Shown here: in pieces, positions 33,676-46,094 of the stretch
How positions within the stretch are numbered: position 1 is the stretch's first letter
How the letters are laid out: every line of letters starts with the position of its first letter
NCBI GenBank assembly: GCA_028023455.1
Contig: JAQFVV010000012.1
Location: 5,866,499-5,930,498, forward strand
DNA length: 64,000 nucleotides
Direction: 5' to 3'
Source of the DNA: Epiperipatus broadwayi
Lineage: Eukaryota > Onychophora > Udeonychophora > Euonychophora > Peripatidae
Made by a program: the position numbers and the translations under genes
The notes under the pieces: model-generated
The model's input: only the letters and a program-made list of their open reading frames with translations
Told to the model about the DNA's origin: nothing
Database searches by the model: none

Positions 33676-35497
33676 TCATTTTGTTACTCTTAACATGCAT
33701 CTCTCCATACTTCTTTGAGTGGTCTGAAGTCTCTGTATTGCTCTTCTATTAAGTGTCCAAGTCTCAGATCCATAAGTAAGAACTGGTAAAACACATTTAT
33801 TAAAAACCTTCCTTTTCAAACACATAGGCATATTTCCTTTTAGTATCAAGTTATTTCTACCAAAAGCACTCCAACCAAGTTTAATTCTATGATTAATTTC
33901 ATCCATTATGTTTCCATCTGTATTAATAATCTGACCAAGGTATTTGTAGCTGTTAACTTCTTCTAAATCATCATAATCAATCTTTATTTTCATATTTTGA
34001 GAAAATCCATTGAACATTACTTTAGTCTTTTTAACATTTATCTTTAGTCCTACTTTCCTACTTTCATCTGATAACTCCTGCAACATTTCCTGCAGCTCTA
34101 AAGCATTATTTGCAAAAACAACTACATCATCTGCAAAATCTAAATGACTTAAATAATCTCCATTTACTTTCACTCCTTTAGCTTCCCATTTTAATCCACA
34201 AAATACTTCTTGCAGCACTGCTGTAAAAAGTTTTGGAGATATGGAGTCACCCTGTCTTACACCCTTCTCAATGTTGACTTTCCTAGTATCATTATGTAAT
34301 CTAATTGTTGCTGTTGCATTTTTATAAATATTCTTCAAAATATGACAATATCCTGGATCTATACCTTGATGATCCAATGCTTTAATCACTGAAGAAATGT
34401 TTATAGAATCAAATGCCTTTTCATAATCTACAAATCCAAAGCATAATGGCAACTCATATTCATTTGTCCTTTCTATAACTTCTCTCAATACCTGGATATG
34501 ATCTACTGTACTAAAACCACTTTTAAATCCAGCTTGTTCTCTTGGTTGGTGGAAATCCAATGTTCTCTGTAGACAAGTTGTAATTATCTTGGTAAAAATT
34601 TTGTATAAAACTGATAAAAGGCTGATAGGTCTGTAATTTCTAATATCTTCTTTATCACCTTTTTTAAATATTAATATTAATACTGCATTCTTCCAATCAT
34701 CTGGTACATCTTTATCATTTAGACATTTGGTATATAACTTTGCTAAAAAAAATTCTATTTCTTCACCTGCTTCTTTTAATATATCAATTATAATTCCATC
34801 ATTACCTGGAGCTTTTCCTTTCTTCATAAATTTAATTGCATGTCTCACTTCTTCATTTAAAATTCTGGGCAATTCAGAAGATATAATAGATATAGGAGGT
34901 ACTTGTTCTTTATTACTATATAATTCTTGATAGAAGTCTTCTACCCATTTCATGATGTCATCTCTCTTTTTAGTAATAATTCCATCTTTTTTTCTTATTG
35001 CAGATATAAATTTCCTACCAATACCAAAATGTTGTTTTACACTCTTGAGACTTTTATTCTCTTCTACAGCTTTCCTTGCTAGTTCACAGTTATACTTTCT
35101 TATATCATTTTCAACTCTTTTCCACACCATTTTTACAAAATTCGAGATATTCAATCCTTTTTAATGCATCATTTTTGTATATCTTCATATTCCTTCTTTT
35201 CTTCATAAATTCTCTAGTCTCAGTAGAAATTTTATTGGTCAATTGCTGCTTTTTTCTACCAGCTATCTTTGTTGCAGTTTTTAAAAGTGTATCAGTTATT
35301 TTCATATTAATTTCATTCAAATCTGAATCATGTTCAAAATCTACTAATACTTGAAACCGATTTGTAAGTTCTAATTTAAATTCATTAGAATGTTTCTGAA
35401 GATTAGGAATATCAACTGTAAATATTGTTTTTCTTAATAATTTTTGTCTCTCTAGTTTTGCATTAACATCTTCCTGTGTTAAATTTATTAAGAACAT
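33676..35497 (-). pseudogene. RTE reverse transcriptase, copy 1 (492-residue frame plus linker)
   Basis: The linker (35,111-35,497, with DVNAKLERQKLLRKTIF) is followed, after a one-base frame change near 35,130, by a 492-residue frame (33,676-35,154). RT motifs: DWKNAVLILIFKKGDKEDI, NYRPISLLSVLYKIFTKII, EQAGFKSGFSTVDHIQVL, CFGFVDYEKAFDSI (catalytic Asp), RQGDSISPKLF, DFADDVVVFA (catalytic Asp pair), NSYKYLGQIINTDG, LTYGSETWTL. All catalytic Asp residues are present. It ends at an in-frame stop after MERCMLRVTK, where copy 2 reads TRRDRKRN. RT would act in cis on its RNA in target-primed reverse transcription. Confidence 0.9.
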
Positions 35498-36302
35498 TAC
35501 AATCTTGAAATATGTATTTTCTGTTAGTCAAAATATAATCCAATTCTGCTGTACCTTCATTTGGATGCTTCCATGTCCATTTCCTTTTAACATTTTTCTC
35601 AAAAAAAGAATTCATAATATAAAGTTTTTCTTTTTCTGCAAACTCCACAAGTCTATGTCCTCTCTCATTTCTATTACCATAACCAAAATTACCTACAGCA
35701 CTTTCATCTTTCATTTGTTTACCAATTCTAGCATTAAAGTCTCCCATAACAATTTTAAAATGTTGTTTACTCTGATCAAAAGCCTTTTGTACATCCATAT
35801 AAAAATCTTCTACTACTTCATCACTATGAGAACTTGTTGGGGCATAAACCTGAATTATCTGCATTTGGTATCTGCTATTAAGTTGTATAACTAATCTTGC
35901 CACTCTGTCCAATACACCATCAATCTCCACAATGTTGTTCTTCCACTTTTTATTTATAATGAATCCTACTCCACTTGTATTTCCAATATTTGTGCCTTTA
36001 TAGTAGAGTACATGTCCACTTTTTAAATCAATTGTCTCTTCACCTTTTCTTCTAACTTCACAAAGTCCAATAATGTCCCATTTAATATAAGACAGTTCTT
36101 CTTCTAATTCTTGCAATCTTCCTTCACTTGAAAGTGATCTGCAGTTGTAAGTACCTAAATAAAAAGTCATCATCAAATGGCAGCCTGGGTCCACAATCAG
36201 GGGATTCTTAGCACCCTCCACCTTCAGCCACCAACTGCTGCCTTGGTTGGTGACTTTACAGCCTCCTGGGAATAAGGGCCATGATTTATTTTTGTCTGTC
36301 AT
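35463..36302 (-). pseudogene. RTE endonuclease (EEP/APE-like) domain, copy 1, C-terminally deleted
   Basis: 279 residues from MTDKNKSWPLF. Endonuclease motifs in order: TYNCRSLSSEG, IIGLCEVRRKGEE (catalytic Glu), IIQVYAPTS, IVMGDFNARIGKQ, AELDYILTNRKYIF. The family needs a final SDH block for metal and phosphate chemistry. Copy 2 has TGSDHRLVRCKL there, whereas this copy reads TGRC and stops, because 29 bp are lost. The enzyme would normally nick target DNA to prime reverse transcription, so this copy could not start its own insertion. The ATG is supported by the aligned leader of copy 2. Plus-strand frames here are shadows. Confidence 0.9.
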
Positions 36303-36861
36303 AATTGTATATATCTATTGAAAAAATATTTATCATTTACACATACATTCATTCTGCCTTATCAGGCAACTGAGAAAAAAGACCATGGTGTTTCCTTAAA
36401 CTCAGAGGTAAAAAAACCAATAAACTCACCATGCTAGCTAATGCATGTTGGTGAGCAGCCCATCCATGTTCATATACTATATGAATAATCACATAGTAAT
36501 AACAGCTGCAATGACAATAATGTATGGAGTGGACCTTAGGAATTTGCCCTATTTGGTTTTTTTAAGGCTTCCAATAGGAATCAAAGGGTCTCCTTTCAGT
36601 TAATAGCAAACTCCTTTCTGTAGCCTAATAAGACATATAATTTACTTAATCTGGATTTGAATCCCATGTCATGGTAATGACAAATATATTATCACTATAT
36701 CATGAAATTCTTAATATATATAGAGAGAGATCAAATACTTTTTTAGTCATCTCACCAGTAATTATAAATTGAGTAGATCTGAGATTAAACAAAGTAGTTG
36801 TTTAGACAAAACACAGATGAAAAATATGGCACTGCTATTGTTGTAATAAGAGTAAAATTGT

Positions 36862-37210
36862 ATATGAGGAGGGACCCAAAATAACTGGAATTGTTCTCTG
36901 GTTCATGCACTTGTTGTAGTATATTCTTCTGCTGTCACATACTTCTTTCAGGGACCTTTCTGCATTAATCTTCTAAATGATATCACCATGTAGCAAATTT
37001 TTTGTAAAGTGTGTTTCACATATTTGTCAATTTTTTTATAATGCTTGAAAAGTTTGACAATGTGAAATTCTGTTTTCATTTACAGAAAACGACAAGAAAA
37101 AAAGTTATAATACTTGAAACAGATTACAAGAAAACTGATCTCCTACAAACACAAATGTATGAGTGGTTTAATAGACATGTTAAATTTTACACATCCCTAA
37201 AATGCTATTA
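36862..37210 (+). mobile_element. Mariner-type element, 5' part with transposase N-terminus
   Basis: The end GAGGGACCCAAAATAACTGG matches the 5' end of the 23.96-kb element. About 175 bp inside, a frame (37,011-37,211) reads VKFCFHLQKT, then TDYKKTDLLQTQMYEWFNRHVK. Mariner transposases begin with 'KFCFKLGK.A.E....L...YG...LS.TQ.YEWF.RFK', a helix-turn-helix that binds the TIR. The order and spacing match. The rest of the transposase, including the DDD catalytic core, is not readable and no 3' end was found. Confidence 0.6.
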
Positions 37211-37219
37211 AAAATTGGG

Positions 37220-38770
37220 TGTTAATTAAATCAGTTATTTCCACTTTATATAAATAATATGTTAAAATGTATAAATTATGAATAAAGTTCCATCAAGCTG
37301 TATAGACAAAATAGATTTAAGTTGTATGTAAGAGGATTCAGATTGAGTGAGCCACACTTTTGTTTTTGAGATAACATTGTTGATAAAAATGGATGGCTGT
37401 CAATCCTTCAATTCACATTATGCTCGTTACATTTAGAAATGATTGTAAAACCATTTGCGACTGCTGAACATTGATATATGGTAGATGAACAATTCCTATA
37501 ATATAGTATCTATTTTATTTGCATATTTGTCATGTAGTGATACATTTGAAACTTCTGGTCACTCATACACAGTACCAAATACCCTAAGAAGTAGTACAGA
37601 TTAGAAGTTTAATTTCTACTGTATGCATATATATACATGTATTTGTTCTTAAGAATCAATTGTTGTAGTACAGATATTATTTTCTGTGTTATACAATTAT
37701 TTAATTGTAATTGCTTACTAATATTCATAACCTAAAATTGAACACACTGTCTATTAGTTAAATTATTTTTCATTGATGATAATATTGTATTATCTTCATT
37801 TGACAGGGTCATTTAGTCTTATAACAGTGATAATGAAAGATGCAAATGGTTAGAATTCTATGCATTAAAATGGGATCCATTCAAAAACATCAAATAATAA
37901 TACCTAAATTAGAAATTATATATTCTCAATTGTTTAAAGACATTCAAGCTACCATATAGTATATCTGTACATAAATTAAAATAATGCTAATAAGATTTAG
38001 AAAGGTTGAGTTACCTTTAATTAATTTATAAAGCAATTAGGAAACATGCAGCCAAGGTGTGTTATTTTGTGTATACATAATTTTTGTATGTCTCATTTTT
38101 GGGTGCAGTTTGTCATTGTTACTTACAATCAATAACTTATGTAAAATAGTCAAAAGTTTCATGTTTCTCCCTGATCTTAGCATGCTATAAAAAATATTAT
38201 CAGTCTGTGATGTCAGAATGTGAAATGCACATGTGGATTACCCTCATGTGATTTTCATGTGGGTTGCACAATTTTGTCAATTACAATACAAGTATAACAA
38301 ATTATTGCTTGTGATATGACCAAATTGCTCCCTCCTTTTTATTTTAATAAATAAATATTAGGAAAAATGCAATTATATTTCCTGGTCGCTCTAACGAGTC
38401 ATATTATAAGATATGATGTAAAAAGAGAACTATAATATGTGACAGCTTTTATTTGTTTCAGGTGGCAGCATTCTGTGGACCAAGTTAGCTGAACACACTA
38501 TCACAAGATTAATTAATAAAGATAGAATTTCTCTTTATTCTTTACAATCACAAGTTTTTGTTATCTGGTTTCTATTCATGGAGGTTTAACAAATTAGTTA
38601 CATGTGGAACAATCTAAATAATGTACATTGCTAAATTTAAATTACCACATAGATTTAATAAACAATTAAATACATAATACTACCTTGTTGAATATTAGTA
38701 AACATACTCAATCTATTAACATCATTGAAATATTATTACAGCAAGTGAATTATAATATCCACAAAACTTT
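37220..38770. other. AT-rich sequence without recognised genes
   Basis: Contains a (TA)n-like patch near 37,627-37,637. No coding or named repeat signal. Confidence 0.5.
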
Positions 38771-38782
38771 ATTATTGAAACT

Positions 38783-39364
38783 TTGAATTGGATTATTGAT
38801 AAAATCACCATATCTATCAAACACAAAACCTTTAAAATGAATCATGGTTGGCTTATGGGGTTTCTTTTTAGTGGAATAGTCTGTAGCCTCTATCTTTCCA
38901 AGTTTGAACACTTGATCATTCCTAGAGTTGCATGTCATCACAACACATGCTTATATCTTAGATATGTTGGTGAAATCTTTGTACATGCTAGTAAAGATAC
39001 CATTCACCAAATACACTGTGAATTAACTTCTTCAACCTCTCTCATACGGACTATTGTGTACAAAAATGACCATTGTCACAATTTAAAGTATCTTTATTTG
39101 GATATTACATGACCATTCAACTTCCTATATTACAAAATGGTTTTAGAACCTTTCAGCATCAGAGGCACTAGTTACCCAAACTCCAACACTCTGTATGCTC
39201 ATCCATTTGCAGGTCTAAAAAACCTTCATAGAAAACTTAAACTCTGTAATTTTGAGCTGATTAGAAACAAAATATTGAATTATTCACTCACAACCTTGTC
39301 AATATCAGATTCAATCTCAAACACATTGATTGGTCTAGTTTTTAAGCTCCTTATATCAAAATGA
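38783..39364 (+). pseudogene. Fossil Penelope-like (PLE) reverse transcriptase
   Basis: One frame with a single in-frame TGA (39,110-39,112). It reads FKMNHGWLMGFLFSGIVCSL then YLSKFEHL, LYLRYVGEIFVHASKD, LKYLYLDIT, and after the stop FNFLYYKMVLEPFSIRGT, NTLYAHPFAGLKNLHRKLKL. PLE RTs have 'Q..G..MG..LS.ila..YLs.fE', 'RYVDDIFvh', 'FLDv.i', '..vyRKp..T..Yl...S.HP...K'. Here VDD has become VGE, losing both catalytic Asp. It is distinct from the purine-rich PLE at 61.5 kb, and N-terminal RT motifs and GIY-YIG are not seen. Confidence 0.7.
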
Positions 39365-39369
39365 GATGA

Positions 39370-42300
39370 GATTTGCTGATAATATCTGGTGCTATGTTTA
39401 AGGCAGAAAATTCTGTTATTTCTTTTTTTTGCTTGGAAAGTCATTATATAATTGTCCATCTGGAGAGTAGTATTTAATTTGTTTTTTGTTATTTTTTCAT
39501 GAAACTCTATAAATTTTTATTTATGCAGTTCTCTCAATACATGCTCCAGTAATTCAGGCTTTAAGCAATAATACTGACATAGTAAGCAGTAAGACCAATC
39601 CATACTATCAGGGAACAAACTTTCCAAACATAACATAATTCTAAAAGTGGCTTCTTATGAAATGCCATTTCTTCTTCAAGCATTTTCTTTTTGGAATATT
39701 TGCTTTATTAGGCAACATTAATATAAAAAAAGCATTGACAGAGGATCCTATATATCGAATGGGCTGAAAGGGACATACAATGCCAAAATCTTTAAGCTGA
39801 TGCATCAGGAATGATGAGCATTAGCTTAATCCAAATCTATTCTAATAAATCCTACCACATTGTCTCTAAGGATGTTAAAATAAATAAATAAGGCTGAATA
39901 ATAATGTTTGTAATGTTAATCTAGAAATAAAAAAAAAATTTATTTTAAGTATTTATACATTTATTTTATCATGTGTTAATGATGATAATTTTTTTTGTTA
40001 GGGGGTGGAAGTTATCAGGATTGAAAGAATCTATCCTTACCTTCAGTTATCAAAAATAATATGAAAGAAAATGTTTATAAAATATTTCGAGATTTTTTTT
40101 ATCAAGTTATTTTATTATTAAAATTATCATGTTTTATTGACACTTTTAAAGTTAATCTTTTATCTAAGATTAGTGAGGTGGCAACAGTAACAACAACAAA
40201 AAAATGATGAAAGTAAAATGTTTGAATTATATTAAAATATGCTATAAATAATATTAATAAAATGAATAATGAGACACGTGGTTGTATATCTTTTGTAATT
40301 TACATTTTGATTTTATATGTATAATGATTTTAAAATGTTTGTTAAAATCATTTACATCATTGGTTTATTACAATGGTAACATAGATTTAGCAGACAACAA
40401 TAAAAACAAAATGTTAGAGAATATGTGATTCAAAAATTCTATATTTAAAAAAGAGAACACGATTATTGCTCTATCTGGTGCATTAAAGGAGAGATAAACA
40501 AAAAAAAAACTTCAGCCTTATTAAGTTTACTTTTACCAACTGAAAAGAAAATCTCCATTTACCTTTTATATAATTGCTAAGAAGCATTAGCAAGTAAACC
40601 ATCTATCTAGGGTTTTTCCACTCTCGTGTCTGTAATTTCCATCTTACATTGATGGAATATCATTCATATAAACATGCATAGCAAAGAAAAACAATCATAT
40701 TAAACAAACTCATCCCCAATCTGAAGAAAAAGATCAAGGTTTTGACTTGAGAAGAATTTTTCAAATAAGTAAAAATTTATGATGAATCATTTAATTCATC
40801 CAGCCATTCAGCAGAAGCAACATTTAAAATTAACGGAAGCTGTTCTAAACCCAAGCCTCCTGCAATCAGAGACTTCATTGGACATGTGATTATTCAAACA
40901 TCAAATCGAAGCAAAAAAAAATTTTTAAGATAATTATCTTTGTTTTCAGTAAAAATAAAACTTAGAAGAGACAATTGATTAATCATAACTGCATTTAACT
41001 AAAATGTAAACAAATTTATATTATTTATTTGTTTTTGTTTTTTTTTTAAATACCCATAGACATACTGAATCATAATAATAGGTATCGATTATTATTATTA
41101 ACTTTTTTTTAATAACGTTATAAATTTATTTAAACGCACCTTCATTACGTAAATAATATTCATTAAGGTTGTCGCCTCAATCACATGCGTATAAAATGCG
41201 ATAGTAGGGACCTCTACAGGTCTTAAAACCACAAGCTTACTCATATGCACACATATATTTATTATAAAAAAATAATAATGTTTAGTGAAATCCATTAGCA
41301 TTTATATTAAAATGAAGACAGTTTTTTTTATTATTAGAATTCTTTTATTTACTATTACTAGTAATGATGCACGTAGTTTCAGTTGCACATCATTCTAGAT
41401 AATTCATCAACTGAAAAATATGTTTTAAGAGTGAATTTGTTAGCATAAATTTATGAGAATAATATACCTATATATGTAAGCCAAGAGAGAATCAAACTGT
41501 TATGTTTTTAATATACTTATGGGGATAACGGAAAACATAGATATCTTATAATTTTGAAGAGAATTTTATTTATTCCTTTTTTTTTTTTTTTGAGTCAGAG
41601 AATTAATGTGGTTCTCCCAACAAAATAGACTTCCAATTTTTTTTAAATACTTGAATAGTTATATGATAATTATGAGCTCTTTAAGCATATATTAAATAGT
41701 TTTTATTTTAACATTTATATAGTTGATATAAACATCTGAATAACAAATGTTATTTGATAAGCTTTGGCCATTATTGTTTTGTTGTTATTTTTATTTATTT
41801 TTGCCATTTTCATCTACATCACAAATAACAGATGAATTTTTTTTTTTTTCAAAGACTGGCTTCATTTGATTTGTTTTATTTTATTTCAAAACTACATCAC
41901 TTACCTGCACTTGTGGGTTATGACACAACACTTAATTTTATTGATGTATTTACTTTGCCCCGAGAATAGTGAAATGCTATATTGATCACTTGTTTAGAAT
42001 TTAATGAACATCTATAGTATCAAATATCAGACATAATATTAAAAATAAATTCATATATCTATTTATTTTGTAAGTATAGTTCAGATTCCATAAAACATAC
42101 CCTTAATTTCTGAGTTATATACTTAACAAGTGATCACATCTTAGTATTAAAATTTAGAAGTTTAAAGATTTGAAGTACAGAGAAATAATAATACTTAGAG
42201 GTATTTCCTTTTACTACTATTGAGTTGGTTTATTTAATTTTATTATAATATTACAAAAGCTAGTCTATTCCCACATTAGCCATAGCTACAATTTTAGTAT

Positions 42301-42740
42301 AGAAATTAATAAAATTTCTCTTCCTTCATTATATTTGTTGTCCAAGTTTGAAGCCTACTTTTATACTGTGACAATTTGGATGCCACAGTTCATGAAGTAT
42401 TATTAAGCCAGAATCATTTTTTAACCATTTATACTGTTACAATATATATATATTACTGTTTAACACATTGTATTTTTGTGTTTAATTAAACTTATGTATC
42501 GAGGAAATTCCTTTACATTAATTTATAAATAATAATAAACCAATAATAAAATATGAAGTGAATATATGATTATTGCACATTAATCATTGTGAGAATGTTT
42601 GTTTTGTAACTTTTATATCTATATCATTAATTTGTCATATCATCAATGTTGCTATTGTTAATTTTGTTTTATTAAAATTATTATCATAATTTTGAGTCAA
42701 TTTCAAGTCAAATAATTGCATTAATCAGACAAAATCCCCT
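39370..42740. other. AT-rich sequence without recognised genes
   Basis: Contains poly(T) runs (for example near 41,578-41,592 and 41,838) but no readable coding or named repeat. A 67-residue minus frame at 41,098-41,301 is unrecognised. Confidence 0.5.
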
Positions 42741-42757
42741 CATAAATTTTATCATCA

Positions 42758-43480
42758 TCAACCATTATCAATCCACTGCAGGATGAAGGTCTCTCCAAGT
42801 TTAATCCATCTTCTCCGATCTTTAGCTTCTCTTCTCCACAACACCCCTGCACATTTTCTTATTTCATCCACCCATCTCACATGTGGTCTCTTTCTGGGTC
42901 TTTTACAATCTCTTGGAATCCAGTTTAAAATTTCAATTGTCCATCTATTATCATCTCTTCTAGCAATATGTCCAGCCCAACTCCATTTCAATCTTTTAAT
43001 TTTTTCAATAAGGTCAGTAACACCTGTTTGTTGTCTTAACCATACATTGCGTTTTCGATCTCTTCTTGTTACTCCCAACATACATCTCTCCATACTCCTT
43101 TGAGTGGTCTGAAGTCTCTGTATTGCTCTTCTATTAAGTGTCCAAGTCTCAGATCCATAAGTAAGAACTGGTAAAACACATTTGTTAAAAACCATCCTTT
43201 TCAAACACATAGGCATATTTCCTTTTAGTATCAAGTTATTTCTACCAAAAGCACTCCAACCAAGTTTAATTCTATAATTAATTTCCCCCATTATGTTTCC
43301 ATCTGTATTAATAATCTGACCAAGGTATTTGTAACTGTTAACTTCTTCTAATTCTTCATAATCAATCTTTATTTTCATATTTTGAGCAAATCGATTAAAC
43401 ATTACTTTAGTCTTTTTAACATTTATCTTTAGTCCTACTTTTCTACTTTCATCTGCTAACTCCTGCAACATTTCCTGCAT
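42758..43480 (-). pseudogene. RTE ORF C-terminal half, copy 2
   Basis: 240 residues, MQEMLQELADESRKVGLKIN to LQWIDNG, the uninterrupted thumb and C-terminal region: YKYLGQIINTDGNIM, CVLPVLTYGSETWTL, RRDRKRNVWLRQQTGV, WAGHIARRDDNRW, RPRKRPHVRWVDEI. This is the best-preserved version of the C-terminus in the window, now out of frame with the upstream part because of the deletion and duplication at 43,461-43,562. Confidence 0.88.
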
Positions 43481-45720
43481 GACTTAAATACTCTCCATTT
43501 ACTTTCACTCCTCCTGCAACATTTCCTGCATGACTTAAATACTCTCCATTTACTTTCACTCCTTTAGTTTCCCATTTTAATCCACAAAATACTTCTTGCA
43601 GGACTGCTGTAAAGAGTTTTGGAGATATGGAGTCACCTTGTCTTACACCTTTCTCAATGTTGATTTTTCCAGTATCATTATGTAATCTAATTGTTGCTGT
43701 TGCATTTTTATAAATATTCTTTAAAATATGACAATATCCTGGATCTATACCTTGATGATCCAATGCTTTAATCACTGAAGAAATGTGTATAGAATCGAAT
43801 GCCTTTTCATAATCTACAAATCCAAAACATAATGACAACTCATATTCGTTTATCCTTTCTATGACTTCTCTCAATACCTGGATATGATCTATTGTACTAA
43901 AACCACTTTTAAATCCAGCTTGTTTTCTTGGTTGGTGGAAATCCAAAGTTCTCTGTAGCCTAGTTGTAATTATCTTGGTAAAAATTTTATATAAAACTGA
44001 TAAAAGGCTGATAGGTCTGTAATTTCTAATATCTTCTTTATTACCTTTTTTAAATATTAATATTATTACTGCATTCTTCCAATCTTCCAGTACATCTTTA
44101 TCATTTAGACATTTGGTATATAACTTTGCTAAAATTGTTTCTATTTCTTCACCTGCTTCTTTTAATATATCAATTATAATTCCATCATTTCCTGGAGCCT
44201 TTCCTTTCTTCATACACTTAATTGCATGTCTCACTTCTTCATTTAAAATTCTGGGCAATTCAGAAGATGTAATAGATATAGGAGGTACTTGTTCTTTATT
44301 ACTATATAATTCTTGATAAAAATCTTCTACCAATTTCATGATGTCATCTCTCTTTTTAGTAATAATTCCATCTTTTTTTTTTATTGCAGATATAAATTTC
44401 CTACCAATACCAAAATGTTGTTTAACATTTTTGAGACTTTTAATTTCTTCTACAGCTTTTCTTGCTATTTCACAGTTATACTTTCTTATATCATTTTCAA
44501 CTCTTTTCCGTACCATTTTACAAAATTCGAGATATTCAATTCTTTTTAATACATCATTTTTGTATATCTTCATATTCCTTCTTTTCTTCATAAATTCTCT
44601 AGTCTCAGTAGAAATTTTATTAGTCAATTGCTGCTTTTTTCTACCAGCTATGTTTGTTGCAGTTTTTAAAAGTGTATCAGTTATTTTCATATTAATTTCA
44701 TTCAAATCTGAATCATGTTCAAAATCTCCTAACACTTGAAACCTATTTGTAAGTTCTAATTTAAATTCATTAGAATGTTTCTGAAGATTAGGAATATCAA
44801 CTGTAAATATTGTTTTTCTTAATAATTTTTGTCTCTCTAGTTTTACATTAACACATAACTTACACCTTACTAATCGATGATCACTTCCTGTGTTAAATTT
44901 ATTAAGAACATTACAATCTTGAAATATGTATTTTCTGTTAGTCAAAATATAATCCAATTCTGCTGTACCTTCATTTGGATGCTTCCATGTCCATTTCCTT
45001 TTAACATTTTTCTCAAAAAATGAATTCATAATATAAAGTTTTTCTTTTTCTGCAAACTCCACAAGTCTATGTCCTCTCTCATTTCTATTACCATAACCAA
45101 AATTACCTACAGCAATTTCATCTTTCATTTGTCTACCAATTCTAGCATTAAAGTCTCCCATAACAATTTTAAAATGTTGTTTACTCTGCTCAAAAGCCTT
45201 TTGTACATCCATATAAAAATCTTCTACTACTTCATCACTATGAGAACTTGTTGGGGCATAAACCTGAATTATCTGCATTTGGTATCTTCTATTAAGTTGT
45301 ATAACTAATCTTGCCACTCTGTCCGATACACCATCAATCTCCACAATATTGTTCTTCCACTTTTTATTTATAATGAATCCTACTCCACTTGTATTTCCAA
45401 TATGTGTGCCTTTATAATAGAGTATATGTCCACTTTTTAAATCAATTGTTTCTTCTCCTTTTCTTCTAACTTCACAAAGTCCAATAATGTCCCATTTAAT
45501 ATAAGACAGTTCTTCTTCTAATTCTTACAATCTTCCTTCACTTGAAAGTGATCTGCAGTTGTAAGTACCTAAATAAAAAGTCATCATCAAATGGCAGCCT
45601 GGGTCTGCAATCAGGGGATTCTTAGCACCCTCCGCCTTCAGCCACCAACCGCTGCCTTGGTTGGTGACTTTACAGCCTCCTGGGGAATAAGGGCCATGCT
45701 TTATTTTTGTCTGTCATAAT
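43449..45720 (-). pseudogene. RTE endonuclease-RT polyprotein, copy 2, RT catalytic box deleted
   Basis: A 631-residue frame (43,449-45,344), preceded in the same reading by the start of the endonuclease back to about 45,716, with one TAA. Endonuclease blocks: IIGLCEVRRKGEET, IIQVYAPTS, VMGDFNARIGRQ, LDYILTNRK, TGSDHRLVRCK (complete). RT blocks: NYRPISLLSVLYKIFTKII, KQAGFKSGFSTIDHI, CFGFVDYEKAFDSI, RQGDSISPKLF. Then, where FADD should follow GEYLSH, the frame reads AGNVAG, repeats 17 residues, and ends. Without FADD the RT is dead. Fusion of both domains in one ORF is the usual RTE layout. Confidence 0.9.
43461..43562. repeat. 51-bp tandem duplication in RTE copy 2
   Basis: TCCTGCAACATTTCCTGCAT begins at 43,461 and recurs at 43,512, giving two exact or near-exact 51-bp units. 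It encodes a 17-residue repeat in the RT frame and sits exactly where the FADD segment is missing. Confidence 0.9.
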
Positions 45721-46094
45721 TGTATATATATATGGAGAAAATATTTATCATTTACACAAACATTCATTCTGCCTTATCAGGCACTGAGAAGAAAGACCAA
45801 GGTGTTTCTTGATCTTAAACTCAGAGGTAAAAAGCCAATAAACTCACCACACTGGCTAATGCATGTTGGTGAGCAGCCCATCCATGTTCGTATACTATAT
45901 GAATAATCACATAGTAATAACAGCTGCAACGACAAGAACGGATGGAGTGGACATTAGGAGTTTGCCCTGCTCGGTTCCTTTAAGGCCTCCAAGAGGAATC
46001 AAAGGGTCTCCTTTCAGTTAATAGCATCATTAGAATTTAAGGTTATCTTCTGGAAACTGAACTGTTCATACAGGGATATAAATATTACTATTAA

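Larger units (their letters stand above)
33366..36608 (-). mobile_element. RTE-type LINE, near full length (copy 1)
   Basis: About 3.24 kb on the minus strand, the usual size for RTE elements. The shared 5' boundary is near 36,608 (homology with copy 2 ends at TCAGTTAATAGCA in both), a 5' leader of about 300 bp precedes the ATG at 36,302, and the 3' end is GGTTGATGATGATGATG at 33,368-33,384 (complement). Encodes an EEP-type endonuclease and an RT in a single original ORF, now broken. Relative to copy 2, a 29-bp deletion near 35,474 removes the last catalytic block of the endonuclease. The RT palm, including the FADD box, is preserved. Confidence 0.92.
42748..46026 (-). mobile_element. RTE-type LINE, near full length (copy 2)
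   Basis: Same family and boundaries as copy 1: the 3' end is GGTTGATGATGA (complement of 42,751 on) and 5' homology ends at TCAGTTAATAGCA near 46,026. The endonuclease is complete, including SDHRLV, but has one in-frame TAA (complement of 45,525-45,527, where copy 1 has CAA). The RT lost its FADD box through a deletion combined with a 51-bp tandem duplication at 43,461-43,562. Thus its lesions differ from those of copy 1. Target duplication not found. Confidence 0.92.

Noticed and set aside
33305-33718. Plus-strand 137-residue frame starting HHHHQPLSIH-like
   Set aside because: Antisense shadow of the RTE C-terminus; similar shadows at 4,897-5,265, 42,783-43,103 and elsewhere.
44338-44739. 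Plus-strand 133-residue frame
   Set aside because: Antisense shadow of the RTE linker and RT in copy 2.
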